The translations under genes and the position numbers were made by a program. 64,000 nucleotides of DNA from JAVBNH01 sp031551635 (GTDB lineage: Bacteria > Bacillota > Clostridia > Oscillospirales > Acutalibacteraceae). Shown one piece after another: positions 52,477-62,237 of the stretch (positions within the stretch are counted from its first letter, which is position 1; every line of letters begins with the position of its first letter). The stretch covers positions 1 through 64,000 of the forward strand of contig JAVBNH010000008.1 in NCBI GenBank assembly GCA_031551635.1, given 5' to 3'. The notes beneath the pieces are model-generated. The model saw only the letters and a list, made by a program, of their open reading frames with translations, was not told the DNA's origin and did not search any database.

Positions 52477-54529
52477 AATCTATTTGCGTAATTATCTCGA
52501 ATTTATCGCAGTGGAGATATTCCTTTTCGCCGTCCTCATTAATATGGCTGAAAGCTTCCCTGTCAAGCGTTAATTCGTTTTTCAGGCTCTCTCCTTTTTT
52601 GATAAAAATCTTTTTGAAGGCCTTGAGTGATTTTATCGGCTGATTAAGCCCATCCTTTTCCCTGACAAAAACCTTTATAACGCACGCACCGTCATAGCCT
52701 CCGGTGTTTTTTGTCTCGGTTTTAATCAAAACCTTATCATCCTCAAGCGTCACAACCTCTACCCTGCTCACAAAGCTTGTGTATGAAAGCCCATAACCGA
52801 AGGGATAAAGCACCTCGCCGGTAAAATACCTGTAGGTGTGGTTTTTCATCGAATAATCGCTGAAGTCCGGCAAATCGGCTGTGGCTTTATAGAAGGTCAC
52901 GGGTAATTTTCCGCTCGGGGAATATTCGCCGAAAATCAATTCGGTAATCGCTTTTCCGCCAAGCTCGCCGGGATACCACGCGTGAATAATTGCGTTCGCG
53001 TTTTCGTCGGCGTAATTCATCGCGACCGCGCTGCCGCACATCGTAACTACTATGACCTTGTCAGTAAACTCGCAGACTGTTCTGAGCAGCGTCTCCTGAG
53101 GTTTTGTCATCTCGATAAACGCCCTGTCGCCTGAGGCATAGGGATTGCTCGCGTCGCCTGCCTCGCCCTCGCATGAGGCGTCAAGACCGAGGCAAAGAAT
53201 AGTGACATCGGCGTTTTTGGCAATCTCTGCGGCATTTGTCAGCTTGTTGTCATCCTCATCTCCGAAATAGTCGCAGCCTTTTGTGTAGCGGACATTTTCT
53301 GTTCCGATATATTCGCACAGAGCATTATAAACTGTGCTGTACTGTGTCGGCGTACCGTTATAATTCCCGAGCAGCACCTCCGCGTTCTGGGCGTTCGGTC
53401 CAATGAGGGCGACGGTTTTTATACTATCTTTTTTAAGCGGCAGAATCCCATCGTTTTTAAGCAGTACAAGAGCTTCTTTGGTCGCCTCAAGACATAACTC
53501 CTTATGCTCCTTACACGCGACGACACTCATCGGAATATCGTCATATTCGGTGCCTTTGTCAAACATTCCCAGCTTAAACCTCGCGCGCAGTATCCGCCTA
53601 AGAGCGACATTCAAGTCCTCCTCGCAGATTAAATCCTCCTCATACGCGTCAATCAGCGTCTTATATACCGAGCCGCAGTTGAGGTCGCAGCCGTTCTTCA
53701 GGCTTATAGCTCCGGCGTGTACAGGGTCCTCCGCATAGTGATGATACAGCGAGATATTCAGAATAGCACCGCAGTCGGAAACTGTATGCCCCTCAAAGCC
53801 CCAGTCCCCGCGCAGAATCTTATTTTGGAATTCGTCATTGCAGCAGCACGGAATCCCGTTGATGGCATTATAAGCGCCCATAACACTCTCAACCTTCGCT
53901 TCTTTAACAGCTGCTTCAAAGGCGGGCAGATATGTCTCGTATATTTCCTTTTTTCCCACGACACTGTTAAAGTCAAAGCGGATACCCTCAGGGCCTGAAT
54001 GAACCGCGTAATGCTTCGCGCAGGCTGTTGCCTTCATATGGCGGCTTTCACCGCTGCTGTAAGCATTCCCCTGAATACCTTTAATGAAAGCCACTCCCAT
54101 GCGGCTGGTGAGATACGGGTCCTCGCCGTAGGTCTCCTGCCCTCTGCCCCAGCGTGGGTCTCTGAAAATATTGATGTTCGGGCTCCAGAAGGTCAGACCG
54201 AAATATTTATCATACCGCTTTTCTCTCTGCGCGTCATTATATTTCGCACGCGCCTCAGTTGAAATCGCGTCCGCGACCCAGCAGAGCAAATCAGTGTTCC
54301 AGCTTGAGGCGAGGGCTATCGCCTGAGGAAAAACCGTGGCGGTTCCGGCTCTAGCAACACCGTGCAGAGCCTCGTTCCACCAGTCATATTCTCTGACGCC
54401 TAAACGTTCGATTCCTGCCGAGCTGTTTGTCAGCTGCGACACCTTTTCTTCAACAGTCATCTGCGATATTAAGCTTTCAATACGCTTCTCAAGCGGCAAA
54501 TCCTCGTTCTGCCATGACAATTTATTCAT
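52475..54529 (-). CDS. GH3 beta-xylosidase/beta-glucosidase
   Basis: The 684-residue protein has the GH3 barrel and second domain: WWNEALHGVAR (50-60), KHYAVH (172-177), nucleophile D252 in HTVSDCGA, and ITELIFGEYSPSGKLPVTFYK in the second domain, followed by a fibronectin-III-like tail. The Trp-Trp-Asn-Glu opening resembles beta-xylosidase/arabinosidase types. No signal peptide; probably cytoplasmic action on imported xylo- or gluco-oligosaccharides. Its likely promoter is TTGTTA-16-TATAAA at 54577-54604 (minus). Confidence 0.9.
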   Translation of the reverse strand: MNKLSWQNEDLPLEKRIESLISQMTVEEKVSQLTNSSAGIERLGVREYDWWNEALHGVARAGTATVFPQAIALASSWNTDLLCWVADAISTEARAKYNDAQREKRYDKYFGLTFWSPNINIFRDPRWGRGQETYGEDPYLTSRMGVAFIKGIQGNAYSSGESRHMKATACAKHYAVHSGPEGIRFDFNSVVGKKEIYETYLPAFEAAVKEAKVESVMGAYNAINGIPCCCNDEFQNKILRGDWGFEGHTVSDCGAILNISLYHHYAEDPVHAGAISLKNGCDLNCGSVYKTLIDAYEEDLICEEDLNVALRRILRARFKLGMFDKGTEYDDIPMSVVACKEHKELCLEATKEALVLLKNDGILPLKKDSIKTVALIGPNAQNAEVLLGNYNGTPTQYSTVYNALCEYIGTENVRYTKGCDYFGDEDDNKLTNAAEIAKNADVTILCLGLDASCEGEAGDASNPYASGDRAFIEMTKPQETLLRTVCEFTDKVIVVTMCGSAVAMNYADENANAIIHAWYPGELGGKAITELIFGEYSPSGKLPVTFYKATADLPDFSDYSMKNHTYRYFTGEVLYPFGYGLSYTSFVSRVEVVTLEDDKVLIKTETKNTGGYDGACVIKVFVREKDGLNQPIKSLKAFKKIFIKKGESLKNELTLDREAFSHINEDGEKEYLHCDKFEIITQID

Positions 54530-54576
54530 AATAATTAACCGTTCCTTATAGCTTATTTGGAAATAAATACATGCTG

Positions 54577-54604
54577 TTTATATCGTAACATATCCGTTTA
54601 ACAA
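54577..54604 (-). promoter_or_regulatory. Likely promoter of the GH3 gene
   Basis: TTGTTA (54599-54604) and TATAAA (54577-54582) on the minus strand are 16 bases apart. An AAGGAACGG ribosome site precedes the ATG at 54529. Confidence 0.5.
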
Positions 54605-54661
54605 CTGCAACGGTTTTTTCAAAATAATAAGATAATACTAACCACTGATAAAAACAAAAAC

Positions 54662-54681
54662 CTCCCGTCTTTCAACGGGAG
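54662..54681. terminator. Terminator hairpin after the CotH gene
   Basis: CTCCCGT / ACGGGAG (7 bp, 6-base loop) is followed by T-rich runs on both strands: GGTTTTTGTTTTT on minus and ATTTTATTTTTT on plus. Confidence 0.85.
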
Positions 54682-54739
54682 ATTTTATTTTTTAATTGGG
54701 AATTAATATTGTCCTACAGCCCTGGCTTATAGCTCCTGA

Positions 54740-57025
54740 TCAGGGTGTCGGAATTGGATTGTTCATCGTTCCGCCATTGTTAAGCCTTGATTCATAAGCA
54801 AGAGCAAGCCAGTCAAAGCGTCTCTCTGTCCAGTCTCTGAGATAGCCTGTCTGCGCGGCAATTGTCCAGCCAGCGTTAATTTCCTCGGCAGGCATCCAGC
54901 CGTTGCCCCAATTCCAGTCCCAAACAGTATAATTCTGCTCGAGAGCCTCGCCGTAATTGACGACAGTTTCGTCAATGAAAGCAAGGGTTTCAGCCTTCCA
55001 CTGCGAGCAATTCGCGAGATACTCGTTCATAAAAATTTCTGCGAACTCGGGGATGTTCATAAGCGAGTTAAAAATCGGATTGACACGTTCTGAGAAGAAA
55101 TCACCTTCGGGTGAATAGTGAATATAGTTGGCATTGCCGAATGAGATGTCATAATCCCACGGTACACTCATGCGAAGCGGCTGATCCTTTTCTTTCACAA
55201 CATACATGCTCATACCTGCGGCGTCCGGCAAGCCGACGATTTCAGTGAGCATAAAGTATTTTACGAAGGAATCAACATCAATCAGCTCACAGACGGCTTC
55301 CCAGTCTTTTTCAAGCATTTCGTCAAGGCAAAGCTGCATATAGTCCTTGATAAAATTGAAGCTCTCTGCAGGTACACCGTCATCCGGGTCAGGGTCTTTC
55401 AGGGCAATGTTATATTTATCGTATGATGCCCAGTGGTCTAATGTATCTATGTGATAATAATTCGCAAAGAATTCCGGATTGTTAAAATCAAGGCTGAAGC
55501 AGTTAAAGCCGTCTGTTCCGCCTTCACTGTTGAGAATATCAATCTCTAAGAGATAGCCGCTGTTCGGGTCTGTTGTATCGGTATCTATATCAATTCTGCC
55601 GGGATTTACCTCAATCTGATCCTGCAGTGTGTATACACCCTGATAAATACCGTTTACAAAAACATCGACAAATTCGCAAAGTGAAACAAAATTATCCGGC
55701 TCAAGCGTGTTGTAAATATCAAAAGCGACCTTGTTGCGCATCATTGTCGAGTCATACTGGTTCGCAAGCAGTGTCCAGCTCTTGTTCGCCGACCTGCCGA
55801 ACATGGAAACCGGGGTGTCGAATTTAACTCTGACGGAGCGTTTTGGCAGCCCCTGAGTTGAGTTGCCGCGAATGCGGATTCCGGCGGACTGCGGCGCAAC
55901 ATCATTGTCGTCAGCGTTTTTCAGCGATACAGCCGAACCGACATAATCTGTTTTGTTAAGTGTATTAAACGCTCTGCCGTCCTGAATATCAATTACGACC
56001 TGAGGAAGAATTGCGTTAGGTATGTTCGGGGTATCTGTGTGAAGAGGAGCCTGAGCGCCGTCAGCGACACATTTCGGACCGAAACGGCTTAAATCAGCTG
56101 TTCTGAAATCAACGCCGACTATGTCCTTTAGGTTATTGTCGGTATCAGCAAAATTTAGGCGGCGAGCGGCGAGCTGCTTAGATTGAACAAGGCGGTATTC
56201 GCTCTCAAAGCCGTCCTGAACACTGCCTGCATCGCTGCCGGCAACGCCTATCATGTCTATATAACCAAAGGCTTTTTTACCGTTGCCGTCTGTATCAAAC
56301 GGGTTATTTACCTCAAGCGTGTCGGTGTCGTAAATAAGCGCGACCTTTAACCCTTTATTCGGGAAGAATACATCATTCCAAACCATATCGGCGTTCGCGG
56401 GATTAATAACGAGTCTCGCGTTAGTGGTATTTGAGTATTTTGTCAGAACAACCAGAAAACTATGCTTCGCAGGGATAGTGCCCTCGAGAGTGAGCACATT
56501 CCAAGCGCCGCCGATTTCCGCGGTTTGCAAAGACATACCGGTAAGGTCAATCGCTTCGTCTGAGTTATTATAAAGCTCGACAAAAGAATGCGAGCCAGCC
56601 TGAGAGTCATTATTTTTCTTGCCGATACCATAAATCTGGTTGATAAATATATCGGGAATCTCCGGCTCAACCGGCTCCTCGGGCACAGTTGTAGGTTCAT
56701 CAGTGGAAGGCTCTTCGGATGAAGGTTCCTCTGTAGCCGGTTCTCCGGTGGTTGGGGTTTCGGTGGTCGGCGCAGCGGTTGTGGGTTCCTCCGGAGTTAT
56801 GGGACCGCCGGGATTAAAGAGATTTTTAAAGAAATTAATCAGCCAGTTAAAAAAATCGATAATAGCCTGAATCAGCTTATTTCCGCTGTTTTCGCTTGCA
56901 ATTGCTGCCTTTTGAACGGAGATTGCCTCACCCGACGCTAAGGCTGAAACGGAAATAATGTTGACTGCTGTAAAAATAAGGACAAACGCCAATATTACTG
57001 ACAGTGCTTTTTTAAATGATTTCAT
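54740..57025 (-). CDS. Secreted CotH-family protein with lamin-tail domain
   Basis: The start is the ATG at 57025, seven bases after GGAGGA; the ORF's earlier ATG at 57040 overlaps that site. The 761-residue protein has a signal peptide (about 1-30), a Thr/Pro/Glu-rich linker (about 75-115), a lamin-tail-like domain (about 125-300) and a CotH kinase domain with PWDYDISFGNAN. CotH proteins are atypical kinases; spore-coat and cellulosome-linked forms are known. Export and the linker suggest a cell-surface or extracellular role. It is transcribed away from the GH38 gene. Confidence 0.85.
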   Translation of the reverse strand: MKSFKKALSVILAFVLIFTAVNIISVSALASGEAISVQKAAIASENSGNKLIQAIIDFFNWLINFFKNLFNPGGPITPEEPTTAAPTTETPTTGEPATEEPSSEEPSTDEPTTVPEEPVEPEIPDIFINQIYGIGKKNNDSQAGSHSFVELYNNSDEAIDLTGMSLQTAEIGGAWNVLTLEGTIPAKHSFLVVLTKYSNTTNARLVINPANADMVWNDVFFPNKGLKVALIYDTDTLEVNNPFDTDGNGKKAFGYIDMIGVAGSDAGSVQDGFESEYRLVQSKQLAARRLNFADTDNNLKDIVGVDFRTADLSRFGPKCVADGAQAPLHTDTPNIPNAILPQVVIDIQDGRAFNTLNKTDYVGSAVSLKNADDNDVAPQSAGIRIRGNSTQGLPKRSVRVKFDTPVSMFGRSANKSWTLLANQYDSTMMRNKVAFDIYNTLEPDNFVSLCEFVDVFVNGIYQGVYTLQDQIEVNPGRIDIDTDTTDPNSGYLLEIDILNSEGGTDGFNCFSLDFNNPEFFANYYHIDTLDHWASYDKYNIALKDPDPDDGVPAESFNFIKDYMQLCLDEMLEKDWEAVCELIDVDSFVKYFMLTEIVGLPDAAGMSMYVVKEKDQPLRMSVPWDYDISFGNANYIHYSPEGDFFSERVNPIFNSLMNIPEFAEIFMNEYLANCSQWKAETLAFIDETVVNYGEALEQNYTVWDWNWGNGWMPAEEINAGWTIAAQTGYLRDWTERRFDWLALAYESRLNNGGTMNNPIPTP

Positions 57026-57078
57026 TCCAAATTCCTCCATCTTTCAAATAATAACTGCAAAAAACAGTTATCTCTCCG

Positions 57079-57107
57079 ATTGTATCACATATGCACAATT
57101 ATTGCAA
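57079..57107 (-). promoter_or_regulatory. Promoter of the CotH gene
   Basis: On minus, TTGCAA (57102-57107), 17 bases, then an extended -10 TGA-TACAAT (57079-57084). A small hairpin (ATAACTG / CAGTTAT, 57051-57071) lies in the leader. Confidence 0.7.
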
Positions 57108-57201
57108 TATATTTGAAAATATATTTAGTATATATTTATATATTTTCTATGCAAATTCTAAATTAAAAGATAAAATCTAAACTAAAAAAGAAAAAAACAT
57201 C

Positions 57202-57230
57202 TTGCTTTTTTCATGGATATTTTATACAAT
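57202..57230 (+). promoter_or_regulatory. Promoter of the GH38 gene
   Basis: TTGCTT (57202-57207) and TACAAT (57225-57230) are 17 bases apart. The start near 57237 gives a leader of about 155 bases with a folded element at 57276-57361. Confidence 0.7.
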
Positions 57231-57275
57231 AAGGTAGCTGCCGAAAAGCCGGCATCTATAGAATGAAACAAATCG

Positions 57276-57361
57276 CCATTTAAATAGTCGAAATTTTTCA
57301 TTCGCTAATCTGTTATGCTATATCGCATAACAGGCTCATTCGAATTTCTCTTTTTAAATGG
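57276..57361. repeat. Folded leader element of the GH38 gene
   Basis: Outer arms CCATTTAAA (57276-57284) and TTTAAATGG (57353-57361) enclose an inner hairpin CTGTTATGC / GCATAACAG (57310-57318 and 57325-57333). Between them ATTCG-containing segments also pair partly. It is not followed by a T-run. Confidence 0.55.
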
Positions 57362-57391
57362 GGATTAGTATGAAAGGATATGGTTAATAAA

Positions 57392-60300
57392 ATGATTACA
57401 CATGAGAGCTATCTCTCCGCGCTCAAAAACACCGCCGCCAAAGTAAAATTCAACGATTTTTTGCAAAATAAAGACAATCCTTTTCCGGATTGCCGCGTTC
57501 ACGACTATATGATTCTCGGTCCCTTCGTGCTGGAAACAGACGGAGCTTTTGAAACGGAATATTTATATGAACGTCATAAGGTGCTTGACTGCGACTATCT
57601 CAAGTCCTCAGGCGGCGAGCTGAATGTCAAGCCCTTTAACGGTCAGGCGCTTAAAAATGATTATTGGGGCGAGGAATATCTGCGCTGGGAATACCGCCAT
57701 GTCGGCAATGACCTCGGCTTCAGGCATGACAATGAGAGCGCGGCAAGCGCGGTTTTCGTGACTGAGCAGAGAAACTGCGTCAACTACGCTGCTTTTTATG
57801 TTGAGTGCGAGGAAGAAAGCGACGCGATAATTTGTTATGAGACCTCGGGTAACAATCTATATCTTAACGGCGAGCTTATCGACTCAAAGCCCTATGGTCG
57901 CGTCAAGGGTATGGATTCCCTCGGCAATCAATGCGCCGTCACCTTCCAGAAGGGGCTCAACCTTGTCATGTTCAAGGTTCGTGTCGGTTATATCGCTGAC
58001 GGTCTTGATTTTAAAATTCAGAGATGCTTCATTTATCCTGTATCGGTTCGCTCGGGAAATGTCGGCATATGCCAGCCCTATCCGACTATTTCTTATTTCG
58101 GAACAAAAGAAGAGCCGCGCCAGATTTTCCCGACCTTCGCGGGCGCTTTCGGCGCTTTTGGCGGCGGAAGTCTTAAATATAAAATCAAAAACTGGTCAGA
58201 GGAGCTGAGTATTGACCCTATCGAAAGCGGTAAATGCTCGATTCTGCGCATGTCCGTGCCGACAATTGACGAGGAGGAAAACCTCGCCTTTGAGCTTGAG
58301 CTGAAGGATAAAGCTGCAAAGGCAAAAAAAGGTAAGTATTTTATAAATACAATACCTTATCACGGCTTTGAAGGCACTGAGCATATTTTTTCGGATTTCC
58401 ATTTTGACACGACTTATCATCAAGAGCAGAGAACTTATGCCTTAGGTGCGATACATATCACAAAATCAATGATTGACGAGCTTATCCGCGACCCTCATTT
58501 CAAGGCAATTCTTTCTGAGGTTGACTACCTGCATCCCTACTATTCAATTTTCCCCGACCACAGAGAGGCGCTCAAAAAGGTTTTCACCGAAGGCAGGGCA
58601 GAATCCGACTGCTTCTATAACCAACCGAATGATTTGACCTCCTCGGGCGAGGGCTTTGTGCGCAACCTTGTGTACGGACAGCTTTATCACCGCGATGTGC
58701 TGGGCAGAATATGCTATGTTTACTCCCCCGGCGACGTTTTCGGTCACCCCAATCAGATGTCACAGATTTGCCGTAAGGGCGGCTGCACCTCTTGCAACTG
58801 GGGCAAAACCGTTATAGGACTTGACAGTCTCCTGCACCATGTCTCGCCTGACGGCAGCGACCTCATCCACCTCAAGGGCATGTCCGCCATTGACGCGGGA
58901 CGCCTCGGTCTTTCTCATTTCACGGAGCTTCCCAGCAATCAGGGCGCACCTGACCCATACCCGCACCAGGGTGATACCTCATGGATGAAGGATACCCTTA
59001 ACAATACAAGCTTTTCTTATTTCTCAGAGCTTATGGACGCTTTTATTGAGGACGAAAAGAAGCAAATCGAAGAAACAGGTTATACAAAAATCGAGTATTC
59101 CGCTCGTGACCTAACCCCTCACCACGCCGGAGTTTTGCTGACAAGAACTGATTACAAGCAGGCTAACCGCCTTGCTGAAAATCTTCTTATCACCGCCGAA
59201 AAATTCTCGGCTATAGCCGCCTATTACGGAGCCGACTACCCTGAAAAAGCACTTGACAAGGCATGGCGGCAGCTGCTCTGTGCCCAGCACCACGATTCAA
59301 TAACCGGCACAAACAATGAAATTTCATATGTTGACTTAATGATAGAGTACCGCGAAGCCGTTGAGCTTGCCGCTGATGTAGTCAACAAGGCTATAGCCTT
59401 CCTCGCTTCGGGCGTTAAGCTTGAGGAAAAAGAGCTTCCGATTTTCGTGTTTAATCCGCACACATGGCAAAGAAAAGATAAGTGCCGCATTCTGCTGCCC
59501 GAATATGCCGCTCAAGGCTACGCTCTGTTTGACGAGAAGGGCAACGAGTATGACTTTACAGTCACCGGCAAAAAGAAAAAATCCCTCAAATCTGTTTTCA
59601 TTCCCGATGTTCCGGCTATGGGTTATGCCGTTTATTATCTCAAAAAGAGCAAAAAAGCCGCTTTTGTCAATAAGCTTGACTGCACTGCTATAGAAAACGA
59701 GTTCTTTAAGCTGACAGTTGATAAAAAACTCGGCGGCGGTATTGTTTCCATATTCGACAAAAACGCGAATAAGGAAATCGTCAACCTCGCTTCAGACGGA
59801 CCGGCAAACCGTGTCGTCATTCTCAAGGAGGTAAGCGACCGCTGCGAAACTCAGCATGAATACTATACAACCGGCATGAAGATGTTCTCCTCGGATTATA
59901 AGGCGCGAATCCAGTGCGAAAAAACAAACACCTATGAAAAGCTGACAATCTATGTCAGAATGGATATTGTCGCGAGAATCAAGCAGGAAATCACCCTCTA
60001 CAAGGGTATCAGGCGTATCGATATGACCACTGCTATCGAGGATTATCAGGATAAGGACGACCTCTTTACCCTCACCTTCCCTGTCAATGTCAGCGGCGGC
60101 AGACCTGTTTATGAGGATCGCTTCGCGCCGCATATCTGCGGAACAGGCGCACACAAGCTGAGCTTCCAGACGCATCAGTATTATATGTATTCACACTGTC
60201 AAGTCGCGCCCACAGTCAACTGGATTGATCTCGGTCCGACTGTTAAAATGAAGCTTGATGAGAATAATGATGTTAATATTGGCATGACCGCGATAATCAG

Positions 60301-62158
60301 AGCTAATACAACCGCTCTTTCACAGTCCTGTGACGCTCTGCTGAAGGCTTTGGCGCTCAAGGCTATTCCTGTCACGCCCTATGACGATGTCGAGCAGCAC
60401 AGGGGCGGCAAGCTGATTCATTTTAATGAGGATTTACGCAACACCGACACGCGTTTTGTGCTCTGTGTCGAAGGTACAGAAAACGCATATGAAAAGCAGC
60501 TGCTTGATAATGTAATCACTGCCAAGGCTAATGAATTTAACAAAAATTTAAAAGAAAACGGTTCGGCGATTCTCTTTACCCGCGACAAGGACAATATGCT
60601 CGAAAAGGATATTGATGTCGTACTTATCAAGGCGAAGGATATTGAGACACTGAACGAAGTTATTGCAGGTATTGCAAATCAGCTTGAAAGCGGAAAATCC
60701 GTCTGTCTTTGCGGCTGTACAGTCTGCGCTGAAGTATCGAATACTGAGAATTACGGTGTTTCAATACTTAACAAGGGCACCATCGCCTGCAGCGTGGAGC
60801 CTGATAACCTTATGAATATGATGCTTTTCCACACCGCTGAGGTCTATGGAAATCACGGTAAAGTGACCGGCGGCAAGGAGCTTATACCGGAGCAGAAAAC
60901 ACATCAGTTTGACTATGCGCTTTATCCGCATGAGGGCGATTACCGCGACGCTCTTGTTATTCAAAAGGGTATGGAATTCAATGATGACATAATCGCTGCG
61001 ACAGATGTTCCCAAGGCGAAAAACCATCCCCTTCCCCAGACAAAGAGCTTCCTGCGCTCAAGCGACAATTTTATAGTAACAAGCTTTAAGCTAGGCGGCT
61101 ATCCATTAGCGGCAATGAAGAGCGATATGGGCAGTGTCGATAAGAGAGGCTTTGCGCTGCGCGGCTTTGAGCCGAACGGTATTAAAGCTAAGGCTACCTT
61201 CGACTTCGGCATGGATATCGGAAAGGTCAAGGCAACCGACCTGCTTGAAGAAAACGCGAAAAATGTTACTTCAAAAGCAAATACATTCACCTCAGATATT
61301 CCCTCGCATTCGATAGAAACCTTTGTGATTGGCGCAAAAGCTTCAGAAAAGGCAATCGGCAGCGCAAAGCTAGGTGTCGAGAGAGAAATTGTTGAGCCGA
61401 CATACATAAGAACATGGGAGCATGACCTCGGCACAATGCCTATCGGTTATTTCTCGGTTGTCGCGTCTCTCGGCAAGGATGTAAAGCGTATTGACGACAA
61501 AACCTTTGAGTTCAAGGTCTCAGTCGCGAACAACCACCCCGACAAAGCTATCAAAGGCACTCTCGAGGTTATTGTCCCGAAGGGCTTCAAGGCTGACAAG
61601 AAAACGCTTGAGTATTCTGTTGCGAAAAACGGTTTGCAGGTACTGCCATTGACTGTCACAAAGCCAAAGGCTGATTCTGACGGAATAGTCAGGCTTATTT
61701 GCAAATATGACGGTCAGGTATTTGAGGATATTTATGAGTTCGGCTATTTTAATCCCGAAACAACTCTGCGAATTGAGGACGGCAGAATTGTCGCGACAGT
61801 AATAAATCATACCTCTTCCCGTCTAATAGGTGAGCTTTCAATAGCGACTCCTTATGAGACATGGGATTGCGACGGCTTCAACACCGCCGCGAGAGGTAAT
61901 GTTTATCCGCGCACAATGAAAATAGACATTGACGCGGGCGAGGTCAAGGAATATGAGTTCGCGCTTGAGCTTTATGCTGAGGACGATTTATTTGACGCCT
62001 TCTGGGCGGTGACAAAGCTTATGGTCAACGGCAGAATCCACTTCGGCTACGCCCACAAGAAGGGTCAGCGCCACAACTGGTGGACAGGCGAATTCAGAAA
62101 CATAGTTCAAAAAGACAACGGCTCACTCAAAAAGATGTTCGAGCTGCTGAATCCGTAA
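57392..62158 (+). CDS. Very large GH38-family alpha-mannosidase-like protein
   Basis: I chose the ATG at 57392 because AAAGGA is too near the ATG at 57380; the spacing to 57392 is long (13). The protein has 1588 residues, against 850-1050 for common GH38. An N-terminal 330-residue beta-rich region precedes a GH38 barrel with H337-F-D339 (normally H-x-D), nucleophile D448 in PGDVFGHPNQ, and H633-H-D635 in CAQHHDSITGT; beta domains follow. It should cleave alpha-mannosides with zinc. No signal peptide is seen, so cytoplasmic. Confidence 0.82.
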   Translation: MITHESYLSALKNTAAKVKFNDFLQNKDNPFPDCRVHDYMILGPFVLETDGAFETEYLYERHKVLDCDYLKSSGGELNVKPFNGQALKNDYWGEEYLRWEYRHVGNDLGFRHDNESAASAVFVTEQRNCVNYAAFYVECEEESDAIICYETSGNNLYLNGELIDSKPYGRVKGMDSLGNQCAVTFQKGLNLVMFKVRVGYIADGLDFKIQRCFIYPVSVRSGNVGICQPYPTISYFGTKEEPRQIFPTFAGAFGAFGGGSLKYKIKNWSEELSIDPIESGKCSILRMSVPTIDEEENLAFELELKDKAAKAKKGKYFINTIPYHGFEGTEHIFSDFHFDTTYHQEQRTYALGAIHITKSMIDELIRDPHFKAILSEVDYLHPYYSIFPDHREALKKVFTEGRAESDCFYNQPNDLTSSGEGFVRNLVYGQLYHRDVLGRICYVYSPGDVFGHPNQMSQICRKGGCTSCNWGKTVIGLDSLLHHVSPDGSDLIHLKGMSAIDAGRLGLSHFTELPSNQGAPDPYPHQGDTSWMKDTLNNTSFSYFSELMDAFIEDEKKQIEETGYTKIEYSARDLTPHHAGVLLTRTDYKQANRLAENLLITAEKFSAIAAYYGADYPEKALDKAWRQLLCAQHHDSITGTNNEISYVDLMIEYREAVELAADVVNKAIAFLASGVKLEEKELPIFVFNPHTWQRKDKCRILLPEYAAQGYALFDEKGNEYDFTVTGKKKKSLKSVFIPDVPAMGYAVYYLKKSKKAAFVNKLDCTAIENEFFKLTVDKKLGGGIVSIFDKNANKEIVNLASDGPANRVVILKEVSDRCETQHEYYTTGMKMFSSDYKARIQCEKTNTYEKLTIYVRMDIVARIKQEITLYKGIRRIDMTTAIEDYQDKDDLFTLTFPVNVSGGRPVYEDRFAPHICGTGAHKLSFQTHQYYMYSHCQVAPTVNWIDLGPTVKMKLDENNDVNIGMTAIIRANTTALSQSCDALLKALALKAIPVTPYDDVEQHRGGKLIHFNEDLRNTDTRFVLCVEGTENAYEKQLLDNVITAKANEFNKNLKENGSAILFTRDKDNMLEKDIDVVLIKAKDIETLNEVIAGIANQLESGKSVCLCGCTVCAEVSNTENYGVSILNKGTIACSVEPDNLMNMMLFHTAEVYGNHGKVTGGKELIPEQKTHQFDYALYPHEGDYRDALVIQKGMEFNDDIIAATDVPKAKNHPLPQTKSFLRSSDNFIVTSFKLGGYPLAAMKSDMGSVDKRGFALRGFEPNGIKAKATFDFGMDIGKVKATDLLEENAKNVTSKANTFTSDIPSHSIETFVIGAKASEKAIGSAKLGVEREIVEPTYIRTWEHDLGTMPIGYFSVVASLGKDVKRIDDKTFEFKVSVANNHPDKAIKGTLEVIVPKGFKADKKTLEYSVAKNGLQVLPLTVTKPKADSDGIVRLICKYDGQVFEDIYEFGYFNPETTLRIEDGRIVATVINHTSSRLIGELSIATPYETWDCDGFNTAARGNVYPRTMKIDIDAGEVKEYEFALELYAEDDLFDAFWAVTKLMVNGRIHFGYAHKKGQRHNWWTGEFRNIVQKDNGSLKKMFELLNP

Positions 62159-62174
62159 AAAAAAAGGCAATATT

Positions 62175-62207
62175 AAAGGCTGCATTGGAAATCCAATGCA
62201 GCCTTTT
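62175..62207. terminator. Terminator between GH38 and the convergent lipase-like gene
   Basis: AAAGGCTGCATTGGA (62175-62189) pairs with TCCAATGCAGCCTTT (62192-62206). TTTT follows on plus; the minus side is AT-rich. It probably ends GH38. Confidence 0.85.
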
Positions 62208-62209
62208 CC

Positions 62210-62237
62210 AGCATCTAGCATCTAGTATCTAGCGTCT
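62210..62237. repeat. Short tandem repeat, 7 bases x4
   Basis: AGCATCT, AGCATCT, AGTATCT and AGCGTCT run in series and include the stop codon of the minus-strand gene. Probably polymerase slippage; no function apparent. Confidence 0.6.
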
